Source: Pseudomonas fluorescens
GTDB lineage: Bacteria; Pseudomonadota; Gammaproteobacteria; Pseudomonadales; Pseudomonadaceae
Reading direction: 5' to 3'
Assembly: GCF_001708445.1 (NCBI RefSeq)
Contig: NZ_CP015637.1
Location: forward strand, 4,341,001-4,405,000
Length of the DNA stretch: 64,000 nucleotides
Numbering within the stretch: position 1 is the first letter of the stretch; every line of letters starts with the position of its first letter. Shown here piece by piece: positions 33,965-42,004 of this stretch. Under the pieces are notes generated by a model. The model was not told the DNA's origin, did not search any database, and saw only the letters and a list, made by a program, of their open reading frames with translations. A program made the position numbers and the translations under genes.

Positions 33965-34747
33965 TCAGGCGCCGATCATCCATTTCGCCAACCCGTGCCG
34001 GCCACTGACGCCCAGCTTGGCGGCGGCGCGCTTGAGGTAGGTTTCGACCGAGCTGTTTTTCACGCTGAGCTGTTCTGCCATTTGCGGCACGGTGCCGCCG
34101 GTCAACAGGCCGAGACACACCTGCTGCTCACGGGCCGATAGGGTGATATCGCTGAGGGAAAGGCGCTTGTCGAACTCGCGCTGCAACTGCGAGTGTTCCA
34201 GCAGGGTGTGCGCCGGTTCGCGCTCGGGGGGCGCAGCCTGGCGCAGCAATTGTGCATGCCGCTCCATCAGCGGTAACAGGGTGTCTGACAGGCACTTGAG
34301 AAACGACAGCTCGGCCAGGGAAAATCCGCGCTGGGCCGGTGGACGGTACAACGAAATCACATAGCGTCGATCACCCTGGCGCGACACCAGGCTGCACTGG
34401 TGCGAGCGGTCGGCGCGGGCCCTTATCTGGATCAGCAATGGGTCCTGCATGTCGAGCATGTCCCGCAGCAGCGGATGCTCGTTCAGTGGGGGCAGGGTGT
34501 GGGCGGGAGAAAGCTCATTTCTCTGCCCGGCGCGGCCCAATCGCTGGATGTCGAGCACGCGGCCGTGCTGTTCGTCGAGGGTCCATTCATTGAGCTCGGC
34601 ACCGTGGATCGGTACCCACTGGTCCACCAACTGCCACAGATGGGCGGCGAATGCGGCGTGGCCGCTGGTTGCGATCAACTCGCCCAATTCGGCGTAAAAA
34701 ACCGGGTTCTCCATGGTGTTGATACGGCGCGGCAGACTCATAGCCAT
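33965..34747 (-). CDS. LuxR-type HTH transcriptional regulator
   Basis: 260 residues from the ATG at 34747 (AAGGATGAAAA before it). A C-terminal GerE/LuxR HTH at about 195-255 (LSAREQQVCLGLLTGGTVPQMAEQLSVKNSSVETYLKRAAAKLGVSGRHGLAKW). The N-terminal ~180 residues show no recognisable autoinducer-binding or receiver signature. Convergent with the PNPOx gene. It is the nearest regulator to the RiPP cluster 1.1 kb away on the other strand; a role there is possible but unsupported. Confidence 0.88.
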   Translation of the reverse strand: MAMSLPRRINTMENPVFYAELGELIATSGHAAFAAHLWQLVDQWVPIHGAELNEWTLDEQHGRVLDIQRLGRAGQRNELSPAHTLPPLNEHPLLRDMLDMQDPLLIQIRARADRSHQCSLVSRQGDRRYVISLYRPPAQRGFSLAELSFLKCLSDTLLPLMERHAQLLRQAAPPEREPAHTLLEHSQLQREFDKRLSLSDITLSAREQQVCLGLLTGGTVPQMAEQLSVKNSSVETYLKRAAAKLGVSGRHGLAKWMIGA

Positions 34748-35870
34748 TTTTCATCCTTGATGTCGAAAACCTCAACGGGCGCCCTGGCGTGGGCGCCGGG
34801 GCCCAGGTGTGCGGCGGAAACAAGGGACACAATCTGCCATATAAATAACGCCATTAATTCGACGCTCCTCAGGGCCATTTGCGCTGTAGAAGAAACCGCA
34901 GTGCTCAATACGATGCGTAACTATTTGATATTAAGCATAATTATTGTTTATTGATGGAGTGTTTGTCACTCGGCAGCGGACAGATATAGCTGATGTCCTA
35001 CATCGATTTCATCGTTTCACAGTGGGACGCGGGGCTTCGCGGACGCTGGCTTTTGCCTCGTCGAGCAGGAGGCATTGTTCTTAGGCGAAGGCAGGCCGAG
35101 CTTGAACTCCACGTACTCAGTTGATGCCGGAGAAGCAGGCTGGGGGGCTGAGGGCGTTTAATCGGTTGCTGGTAAAACGTCTATAGCTCAAACCTTTCGC
35201 AACGCGGCGAAGTGGCTATTGCCAGACCTGCTTGGACCTGCCGTTGAAGCAACCGGTGAAGCGCAAATACCAGGCGGACTAGCAGTAACGGGGGCCGACG
35301 CCGGTATGTGTCCTGCCGCCGAATAGCAAGTCCGGGAAAAATTCGGCAGCCCAGCCAGCCCCCCCCAACTGACCGCCGACAAGCCCCAGCTTGTACACTT
35401 TCTTGAGCGTTTCTTCCGTGCGGAAAAGCGAAAAATGCAGGAGTTGGTGAGGTTGTAGACCAATGCGGGTGAGTCCTGTGTGCAGCGGCAAAGGGCGGTC
35501 GACCTATTTCTTGCCGGATACTTGAAGTAAGACCGTATGTCGGATTTTCTTGTGAGGTTCGTTTGATTTGTTCTGTGTTCTACAAATTTTCTTGGCTTTA
35601 AAAGATTTATAGGTGTCGATTGAGATTTGGTAAGTTATTAATTTTATGTGGGTTAAATATTTATATCTAGTATGGGTAGCACATCTTTATTTCGTGCGTG
35701 CTTGTTGGCGTTCTGATTATCGTGAAAGAAAATTCCTAAGATATGTGGTTCCTTTTCCTACAAGGCGAACTTGGGAAAGTTGCGCTTTTTTTAAGCTGGG
35801 TCTAGATTGCTATCGTCACTTGTTAATAAGTGATTGAAAATAATGTTTGTGTGATATCAGGAGAGTTGAG
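34748..35870. other. 1.1-kb region without a convincing gene; decayed DNA
   Basis: From 34840 to 35000 it is A+T-rich, probably the LuxR gene promoter. From about 35020 to 35520 it is GC-rich, with short interrupted frames on both strands and no start with a ribosome binding site, which looks like gene debris. A minus frame around 35279-35420 with RTEETLKKVYKLGLVGGQLG is the most protein-like piece. From 35520 onwards it becomes strongly A+T-rich and leads into the RiPP cluster; the cluster promoter must lie here. A candidate is TTGAGA (35620-35625) with TTTATG 17 bp later, which is weak. Confidence 0.4.
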
Positions 35871-36071
35871 ATGAAAGATGAAGAGTTTGGAATGATGTTT
35901 TTTAGTTTCGATAATGAGTATGGGTTCAATCCGTATGTAGGTAACGCTGGCGCATCAGGAAGCCAAGGCGGGTGTGGTGGAAGTGGAGGATGTGGTGGTG
36001 GGGGGGGATGTAACGGCGGCAGTGGGGGGTGCCACAATTCAATAGTCGAGCAACCACCTGCGAATGAGTAA
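35871..36071 (+). CDS. mcbA: Microcin B17-like TOMM precursor peptide
   Basis: 66 residues from the ATG at 35871, preceded by AGGAGAG with 5-bp spacing; a TTG at 35847 in frame is less likely. The leader is about residues 1-25: MKDEEFGMMFFSFDNEYGF aligns by eye with the McbA leader (SEFGVVLSVD), keeping E-F-G. The core, from about G24, is Gly-rich with Cys at 35, 41, 47 and 54 and Ser at 29, 31, 38, 51 and 57. The tail HNSIVEQPPANE is acidic. Cys and Ser in such peptides become thiazoles and oxazoles. Unlike McbA no Ser-Cys or Cys-Ser pair exists, so bis-heterocycles cannot form in the same way. Confidence 0.85.
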   Translation: MKDEEFGMMFFSFDNEYGFNPYVGNAGASGSQGGCGGSGGCGGGGGCNGGSGGCHNSIVEQPPANE

Positions 36072-36093
36072 ATCTAACAGTTACCCACTTAAC

Positions 36094-36123
36094 GAGGTTT
36101 TCCAGCGGATGCTAGAAAACCTC
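36094..36123 (+). promoter_or_regulatory. Hairpin between precursor and processing genes
   Basis: GAGGTTTTC (36094-36102) and GAAAACCTC (36115-36123) are perfect 9-bp arms around a 12-base loop. No T-run follows, so it is probably a leaky attenuator or RNA-stabilising structure that lets the precursor transcript exceed the downstream genes. This is a common layout in RiPP operons. It ends 16 bp before the mcbB-like start. Confidence 0.6.
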
Positions 36124-36139
36124 TATAGGGGATTGCGCG

Positions 36140-36997
36140 ATGAATATAAGTATACCTAACTATGAAATCTTGAATTTCGAAACGGAAAGCTTAGTCATAT
36201 CTGACATGGGCGTCTCAAAGGTACATTCGCAGCCACTGCTGAAAGCACTTCGGCAGCTTAAGTTGTCGAGTTGGATGACGAAGGATGAAGTTGACGAGGT
36301 GCTATCTGAAAATGGTTTGGAGGCTGACAGTGCATTTGAGTTTTTGAAGGGGATTATTCCATTTAGATCGGTTGAGGAAATATATTTCGAAAAGACGGTA
36401 ATCGTGCATTCTCTGAGGAAGAGGAGGTGCTTTGAAAAGATTTTCAGGCAGCAGTTGTCTGGGATTTTAGAGTTTAAAGAGTTTTCAGGTGACGTAGTTG
36501 AATCCGTTAGGGGAAGCCGATGCTTTGTGGTGTTGGTGTGTCAATTTTATGACTATAACTCTATTAAGAAGCTGCATTTTGAGCTGGCGAAAGCTTCACC
36601 GCAAAGTGCTATTAGCGTTTGTTGGCCGATGGGCGGTTTTTTTTGTATAGGGCAGCCTTATATCGCAGAAATAGGAAATCCTTGCCATTTTTGCACCGTT
36701 GACAGACTGGCCAATGATCAGTCTGTTAAGCATTCTAAGAATAATTGGGCGAGCGTTCTGGCATTTTGTAAGGATAAACATGTAAGTATCCCTTTCAAGG
36801 CGCTAAGTCTTTATCAAGAAATGATTGTAATCGGCGCTATAATTAGGAAGGTTAAGTTTTTCACTGAGATTGGTGTGGCGCGTAAATATCAGGATGATAT
36901 TTTATATGTAACATATCTCCAGTTAAGCGATGGGAGGATTTTCGAGGAGTCGAACTCGCACTGGTATATGTGTGATTGCTTGGGGGCGGCAGTATGA
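36140..36997 (+). CDS. mcbB: McbB-like E1-type partner protein of the cyclodehydratase
   Basis: 285 residues (E. coli McbB is about 295). Cys pairs at 182-185 (CHFC) and 278-280 (CDC) suit the zinc-tetrathiolate site of ThiF/E1-like TOMM partner proteins. In microcin B17 synthesis McbB binds the precursor leader and presents the core to the YcaO enzyme McbD. The N-terminal ~80 residues would form the winged-helix leader-binding region. Start ATG 36140 follows AGGGGATTGCGCG. It overlaps the next gene by 4 bp. Low GC content like its neighbours. Identified by operon position plus motifs rather than strong sequence identity. Confidence 0.82.
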   Translation: MNISIPNYEILNFETESLVISDMGVSKVHSQPLLKALRQLKLSSWMTKDEVDEVLSENGLEADSAFEFLKGIIPFRSVEEIYFEKTVIVHSLRKRRCFEKIFRQQLSGILEFKEFSGDVVESVRGSRCFVVLVCQFYDYNSIKKLHFELAKASPQSAISVCWPMGGFFCIGQPYIAEIGNPCHFCTVDRLANDQSVKHSKNNWASVLAFCKDKHVSIPFKALSLYQEMIVIGAIIRKVKFFTEIGVARKYQDDILYVTYLQLSDGRIFEESNSHWYMCDCLGAAV

Positions 36998-37800
36998 AAA
37001 ATGTTCCGCATGATTATTATCTCAGGTTTATAGAAATGTCAGTCTATGATGAAGTGCTCGAATTTCATAGTAAGGGAAATTTTACGATTCATAAAGCATT
37101 TCAAGAACATACCAGTTTGCATTTTTTAGATGAGAGATGCCTTGCACAATTAACAGGGAATGAACTGGTTCTCTATCCTGATATGGATTTGACAGTTGAA
37201 TTAAAAATCTCCGCTGAAAATAGAGAAGGGTTGCTACGTCGAAATGAATCTTGTGATCGATTTGTATCGGGGGCGTTAGAGTTTGCACAGGTCGAAAAAT
37301 TAATTAGTCCGTTGCTGTCAATGAATGCGCATACTTACAAGAGAGGCTATCCAAGTGGTGGGGCACTTTACCCCGCCGAAGTTTTCCTTTGTTCGCTTTC
37401 TGAGGAGCCTAGTACTTGGCCAGGTGCGGGAAAGATTTTGCATCTACTCCCAAAGTCTAGAAAGTTTGAAGTGATGCAGGTTGAGACCGATCTTGAAGAA
37501 CTCAAAGCCGCCATACTAGCTCCCCCCAATAATATTGGTAGTCCCAGCTTGGCACTGATTTATGTTGTCTATATGCCGAAGAGCGTGTTCAAGTATCGGT
37601 ATCGTGGCTACCGAATGGCGCTCATGGAAATTGGTTCGATCTACATGTTGGTGGAACTCCAAGCTAAATCTATGGGGTTGGCATGCCGACTTTGGTCGGC
37701 GTATACGGACTCTATGCTTTGTAAGATTTTGGGTTTAAATCCCGCCTTGTTCTTTCCTATGTGTGTTCACTTTATAGGTGTGCAGCATGAAAGTTATTAA
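36994..37800 (+). CDS. mcbC: McbC-like FMN-dependent azoline dehydrogenase
   Basis: 268 residues from the ATG at 36994, which overlaps the mcbB stop (ATGA). SagB/McbC nitroreductase-type fold: YKRGYPSGGALYPAEVFLC (about 115-133) is the family signature, and Lys200-Tyr201 (SVFKYRYRGYRMALMEIG) falls where the catalytic Lys-Tyr pair of McbC is expected. It oxidises thiazolines and oxazolines to thiazoles and oxazoles using FMN. Length is near E. coli McbC (about 272). It overlaps the YcaO gene by 14 bp. Confidence 0.88.
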   Translation: MKNVPHDYYLRFIEMSVYDEVLEFHSKGNFTIHKAFQEHTSLHFLDERCLAQLTGNELVLYPDMDLTVELKISAENREGLLRRNESCDRFVSGALEFAQVEKLISPLLSMNAHTYKRGYPSGGALYPAEVFLCSLSEEPSTWPGAGKILHLLPKSRKFEVMQVETDLEELKAAILAPPNNIGSPSLALIYVVYMPKSVFKYRYRGYRMALMEIGSIYMLVELQAKSMGLACRLWSAYTDSMLCKILGLNPALFFPMCVHFIGVQHESY

Positions 37801-38989
37801 TTCTATGCAGAAGCCAGATCTGCCTGGATCATTGCTGTTTCAGCCCGCAGGATTGCTAGCGTTACCAAATTCTGTAGAGGTGTCCGACGCCCTGTCGGTC
37901 AATGGGTCAGGCGTGGGAGAAGGTTCGAACTCAATCAAAACGGCGTTAGGTGAGTATTTTGAACGTCGTCATTTTTACAGAGAGATTCTTTCGAGTAAGC
38001 AGGGGTTTCTCAATGAGTCGTTGAGGGATGCGGAAGTTGATAGCTTTGTCGGTGCTTTTATCCAGACAGCGTCTAAAAGCGTATCTATTCGAGAGGTTGA
38101 AAATCATAAATTTACTTTGAGTAAGGTGGTGAGAGCTCTAGATTTTTCTACATGCTTCATTCCTACTATTTGTATTTCTCTTTCTTCGCATAGACTCGAG
38201 GATGATAACTTCATTTATCCTCTAAGGGATACCTGTGGATGTAGTTTTCATTGGTGTCCAAACTTTGCATTTCTAGGTGCGGTAAAGGAGTACCTTGAAC
38301 GGCAATTCCTTGTCAAGTTTTGGTTGACAAAAAAATGTCACTCCATAGTGCCCCCAGGTCGAGCGTTCGAACTATTGTCGCAAAAAAAAATCAGGCATTT
38401 ATACAACGCTCTCATCTCTGCTGGAGAGCTCTCGATTTTTGATATTTCTGACATTCGGTTTCCGGGTGTTTGTATATTGGTTGTCTATGGCCGAAACAAG
38501 GGGGGGCATCATGTGAACTATTGTGCAGGGATGTCCTATGCAGCGATGGCTGGCGATGCACTGGAAAAATCAATACTTGAACTATGGCAAACTTATCGAT
38601 TTATGGATTTGTTTAAGGCTATCGGTTCTGATGAAGAGAAGGTTGAGGATTATTATCTGCGATATTTTCTGAGTTGCAATGTGTATGAGACGTATCGGGA
38701 TATCACTGATGTACAGGTTGTTGCTGAGGAAAAGAGAGATGCCTCACGAGCAGGTTTTACGTTGTCCGGCTTTTTGTCCGTTTTAAATGATCAGGGTATT
38801 TTAGGTTATTTTTATGCAAGACATTCTATGGTTAATGGTGTTGGTTGTGTTTTCAGTAAGTATGTTTCGCCCGATCTTTTCCTTCATATGAATAATTCGA
38901 AGAATATAAATTTTTCCAATAAATACTCCAAGGAGTTTGCGGGCGCGATACTGCAGTCTCGCTTGGAAAAAATGGTGCCGTTTCCATGA
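37787..38989 (+). CDS. mcbD: McbD-like YcaO cyclodehydratase
   Basis: 400 residues (E. coli McbD about 396) from the ATG at 37787, with AGGTG upstream. YcaO ATP-binding motifs: SIKTALGEYFERRHF (Glu56, Glu59, Arg60) near the N-terminus and LEKSILELWQTYRF (about 258-271) in the middle. The C-terminus ends VPFP, recalling the Pro-rich ends of TOMM YcaO proteins. The enzyme uses ATP to cyclise Cys, Ser or Thr side chains onto the backbone. It needs the McbB-like partner for leader recognition. Confidence 0.88.
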   Translation: MKVINSMQKPDLPGSLLFQPAGLLALPNSVEVSDALSVNGSGVGEGSNSIKTALGEYFERRHFYREILSSKQGFLNESLRDAEVDSFVGAFIQTASKSVSIREVENHKFTLSKVVRALDFSTCFIPTICISLSSHRLEDDNFIYPLRDTCGCSFHWCPNFAFLGAVKEYLERQFLVKFWLTKKCHSIVPPGRAFELLSQKKIRHLYNALISAGELSIFDISDIRFPGVCILVVYGRNKGGHHVNYCAGMSYAAMAGDALEKSILELWQTYRFMDLFKAIGSDEEKVEDYYLRYFLSCNVYETYRDITDVQVVAEEKRDASRAGFTLSGFLSVLNDQGILGYFYARHSMVNGVGCVFSKYVSPDLFLHMNNSKNINFSNKYSKEFAGAILQSRLEKMVPFP

Positions 38990-38997
38990 GGTGAGTG

Positions 38998-39741
38998 ATG
39001 AGATATTACCCCTTGCTTAAGCCATTATTGTTGGCGGGTCTATTTATTAAAGAACAGTTAAAAGAGCCCGTGGCTTTATTTTGGATCGTTATATCCCCGG
39101 CGGTTACGTTCTATTTGATCGCCTATGCCAGGGTGGGGGAGGGTACGCTGTCTCAGCGTTATCTGGATAATACCTCGTGGTTTTATGCGTTCGTATCGTC
39201 GAGTGTTGCTCTGTTTGGCTTGGCATTTTATATAGTGGGGAGAAGGGAGAGTGGGTTTCTACGATCCTTTGTCTATACGCGGCGCACAAAAACAATCTTT
39301 CTTTTGGGGCAGTTTTTTGCCTATTCTGTAATGTCGGTTATCTATTGTTCTGTTTTTTATGTGTTCACGAGAAACTATTTTGGCGTAATGGACGTTACAG
39401 AGTTTTTTGTTGTGCTTGGGCGGTTTTATATCTGCTTTCTCTTGTTTTCCGTACCTTCGCTTCTGCTGACGTTGATTCCAATGGGGTTTCAAAATACAAA
39501 TACGGTTTTTTCTATATTTTCATTCCTGATGCTGGTGCTGGGAGTTGTCAGCGCGAACGCCTCTCATCGCGTGTTTGAAGTGATCCGCTATTTTAATCCG
39601 ATGTGGTGGGCAAACCAGATAATGTCACTGGGGGTCGCTGAATGCGCATTCCTCGTTAGGGTGGTTGTTTGCCTTTTTGTTATTTCGTTTTTGATGTTGA
39701 TCCGTTTTTTACTTATTAACCCAGTGTGGAGTCGCTATTGA
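38998..39741 (+). CDS. mcbE: McbE-like ABC-2 type exporter permease
   Basis: 247 residues from the ATG at 38998 (GAGGTGAGTG before it). About six membrane segments, e.g. ALFWIVISPAVTFYLIAYA, WFYAFVSSSVALFGLAFYIVG, FVVLGRFYICFLLFSVPSLLLTLIP and VVVCLFVISFLMLIRFLLI. Same size and position as McbE, which with McbF pumps microcin B17 out and gives partial self-protection. The stop overlaps the ATPase start by 1 bp. Confidence 0.82.
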   Translation: MRYYPLLKPLLLAGLFIKEQLKEPVALFWIVISPAVTFYLIAYARVGEGTLSQRYLDNTSWFYAFVSSSVALFGLAFYIVGRRESGFLRSFVYTRRTKTIFLLGQFFAYSVMSVIYCSVFYVFTRNYFGVMDVTEFFVVLGRFYICFLLFSVPSLLLTLIPMGFQNTNTVFSIFSFLMLVLGVVSANASHRVFEVIRYFNPMWWANQIMSLGVAECAFLVRVVVCLFVISFLMLIRFLLINPVWSRY

Positions 39742-40454
39742 TGAGACGGCTTATCGTAAAATCACTGGGTATCGGATATGCGCAGCATGTGGTGCTTGAA
39801 GACGCCTCGTTGACGGTCGGTCCCGGTTCAATTTCAGGCTTGTTGGGACCTAATGGTTCTGGAAAAACGACTTTTTTTGACGCGGTGTGTTGTCTGAAAA
39901 AAGCCAATTCCGGTGAGATATCCAATTCGTTCTCGAAGTTGCTTTATCTATCACAAATCATTACGACGCCGCCGGTGCTGCGAATGTTTGATGTTTTTAA
40001 AATGATGATGCTTTTTTGTTCTGATACACAGGTCACACAAAAGCACGCGCTGGAAAAAATTGAAAAATGGAGCCCGGGGATAGCTGAACGCTATTGTGAA
40101 ATATGGGAAAAGAAATCGTCTCTTTGCAGTTACGGAGAAAAGCGATGGTTTTTTACCTTGTCCCTGCTCTCCGTTAACGCTGATCTGGTGATACTGGATG
40201 AGCCCACGGCAGGTGTGGATCCCGAGTTTCGTTATCACATCTGGAAATGCCTGGAAGGGGCTGCCGCGGAAGGTGTCGCGATTCTGGTTTCATCGCATAA
40301 CGTCGATGAGATCGTTGCCCACTGCGATGACTTCTACATGCTGAGTCAGCGGCGTTTCAACCGCTTCACTGATGCTGAGGGCTTCATGAACGCCTATGAC
40401 GCTGCAAGCCTGGATGAGGCGTTTATTCATGCTGCGAGCCTGCCAAAAGGTTAA
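39741..40454 (+). CDS. mcbF: McbF-like ABC exporter ATPase
   Basis: 237 residues. ATG at 39741 shares a base with the mcbE stop (TGATG); GGAG lies upstream. Walker A GPNGSGKT (about 36-43) and Walker B LVILDEPTAGVDP are intact, while the signature loop is degenerate (CSYGEKRW instead of LSGGQ). H-loop VSSHNVDEI. Base composition changes within the gene: the 5' half is A+T-rich like the cluster, the last ~300 bp are GC-rich like the chromosome. It is the last gene; the next one is convergent. Confidence 0.86.
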   Translation: MRRLIVKSLGIGYAQHVVLEDASLTVGPGSISGLLGPNGSGKTTFFDAVCCLKKANSGEISNSFSKLLYLSQIITTPPVLRMFDVFKMMMLFCSDTQVTQKHALEKIEKWSPGIAERYCEIWEKKSSLCSYGEKRWFFTLSLLSVNADLVILDEPTAGVDPEFRYHIWKCLEGAAAEGVAILVSSHNVDEIVAHCDDFYMLSQRRFNRFTDAEGFMNAYDAASLDEAFIHAASLPKG

Positions 40455-40477
40455 AGGCAGGCGCGCACCAGGTTCGG

Positions 40478-41995
40478 TTATTGCCCCTGTGGGATAAACG
40501 CTACGCTGCCACCCGAACGCGTGTGAAACAAGCGCTCGCCATTGTCCGGCTGGGTGGTGATCACCTGGTGATCCGCGCCCAGGTAAGCCAGCGGTGTGGG
40601 ATCTTCCTTGGAGAACTGCGCGATGATGATCGTATGCTGCGCGTCGAAGCCCTGGCCGCTGGTTTTTTCCAGCCAGGCCATGAACTCGGCGCTGGTGCCC
40701 TGGCGCGGGAAGTCCTGGGTCTCGGCTACGTAGTAGAACGGTTTGCCGTGGTTTTGCAGGTACATCGGCAGTTTGTTGTCGACCTCCACCAATACCATTT
40801 GCCATTGGTTCCAGGGGGCGCTCTTGATGGCCTGGGCCTGAACGTCCTTGACGAAACGGGTCACGCCGCCGTTGCCGTTGGTCCAGGGATACGCCACGCC
40901 CAATACCAGCAGCATCAACAGGGCCGCAGCGGCAAACCCTTTTTGCCAACGCGGCCAGCTCGCCGGTTTTTTCGCCAGCCGCTCACTCACCCACCAGGCC
41001 GCCAGTAACTGCGCGAAGGGCACCAGGGGCAACACGTAGTAGCTGCGTCGGCTACCGCTGGCGGTGAAGAACACAAACAACAGGCCCAGGCCCCAGACCA
41101 GCCAGCGCACATTGGGGGGAGTCTGGCGCCAGTGCCGCACGGCCAGCCACAGGCCGAGCAGCCAGCATGGGGCCCAAGGCAGGGTGTAGGCGGGCAGGTA
41201 GATCAGGTAGGTGTAGATCGGCCCCATATGGTCGAACGGGTCGAAGAAGCGCACCACGTTTTCGCGGAACACCAACGCCAGGCCGCTTTCACCGTAAGTC
41301 GGCGCACCGTAGAGGTGGGACAGCACGAACGGGATGGCGTAGAACGCCGCAGCGATCAGCAGCGCCAGCACCAGGCGCAGGTTGAGGTGGCGTTTGTAGC
41401 GCTGTTCGCTGAGCAAGTGCGGCAGCAGTACCAGGCCCGGCAGTACAAAACCGATCAAGCCTTTGAACAGCGACGTCGCCGCCAGCAACAGGAAAAATAC
41501 CGTGTAGCGCCCCAGGCGTGTGTCGTCCGGCCCGCGCCAGTACCACCACACCGCTGCCAGTACGCCACACACGGTGAGCACATCCGCCGTGGCCACGCGT
41601 GCCCAGAACAGAAAGTAGAAGGTGGTGGCGAGCATCCAGCCGGCAATCAGCCCGGTGCCCTTGCGGAACAGGCGCTCGCCGATCAGGTAGACCAGCCAGA
41701 TGCTCAGCCATGCCGCGATCACCGAGGACAGGCGCAGCGACCACGGGCCCAGGCCACCCATCAGGTTGGCAAACGCGGTGATCAGCCAGTAGGAGGGCAG
41801 GGGCTTGTCGTAGTACGGCGCTCCCTTGAGGTAGGGGTCGAAGTAGTCGCCGCTTTGCAGCATCTGCAATGCGATATTGGCCCAACGGGTTTCCGGTCCC
41901 CACAGATCGCGACTGCCCAGGCCCAGCAGCAGGAGCAAGGCCGACACGCCCAGCAATAGCAACAGGGCGCCGCGCTCGGTTTTCCAGAAAGTCAT
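40478..41995 (-). CDS. ArnT/PMT-family (GT39-like) glycosyltransferase
   Basis: 505 residues with about 12 membrane segments. N-terminal GLGSRDLWGPETRWANIALQML contains the conserved acidic residues (D, E-x-R) of the ArnT/PMT periplasmic loop, and the DKPLPSYWLITAFA motif follows. Uses undecaprenyl-phosphate sugar donors. Nine bp downstream of arnT in the same orientation, so co-transcribed. Possibly a second, Pseudomonas-type ArnT paralogue; donor and acceptor are not evident. Confidence 0.85.
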   Translation of the reverse strand: MTFWKTERGALLLLLGVSALLLLLGLGSRDLWGPETRWANIALQMLQSGDYFDPYLKGAPYYDKPLPSYWLITAFANLMGGLGPWSLRLSSVIAAWLSIWLVYLIGERLFRKGTGLIAGWMLATTFYFLFWARVATADVLTVCGVLAAVWWYWRGPDDTRLGRYTVFFLLLAATSLFKGLIGFVLPGLVLLPHLLSEQRYKRHLNLRLVLALLIAAAFYAIPFVLSHLYGAPTYGESGLALVFRENVVRFFDPFDHMGPIYTYLIYLPAYTLPWAPCWLLGLWLAVRHWRQTPPNVRWLVWGLGLLFVFFTASGSRRSYYVLPLVPFAQLLAAWWVSERLAKKPASWPRWQKGFAAAALLMLLVLGVAYPWTNGNGGVTRFVKDVQAQAIKSAPWNQWQMVLVEVDNKLPMYLQNHGKPFYYVAETQDFPRQGTSAEFMAWLEKTSGQGFDAQHTIIIAQFSKEDPTPLAYLGADHQVITTQPDNGERLFHTRSGGSVAFIPQGQ

Positions 41996-42004
41996 GGTGG
42001 GTTC

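Noticed and set aside
35188..35491. Minus-strand frames of 70-91 codons
   Set aside because: Overlapping frames without ribosome binding sites; one piece looks protein-like but cannot be matched to a family, so it is listed only as debris in the region entry.
35646..35837. 63-codon frame upstream of the RiPP precursor as an extra precursor or leader gene
   Set aside because: ATG lacks a ribosome binding site, the translation is Tyr/Trp/Arg-rich without Gly/Cys core or leader motif, and it lies where the promoter is expected.
35847..35870. TTG start for the precursor peptide, adding 8 residues
   Set aside because: The ATG at 35871 has a well-placed AGGAGAG and gives a leader that aligns with McbA; the longer form has neither.
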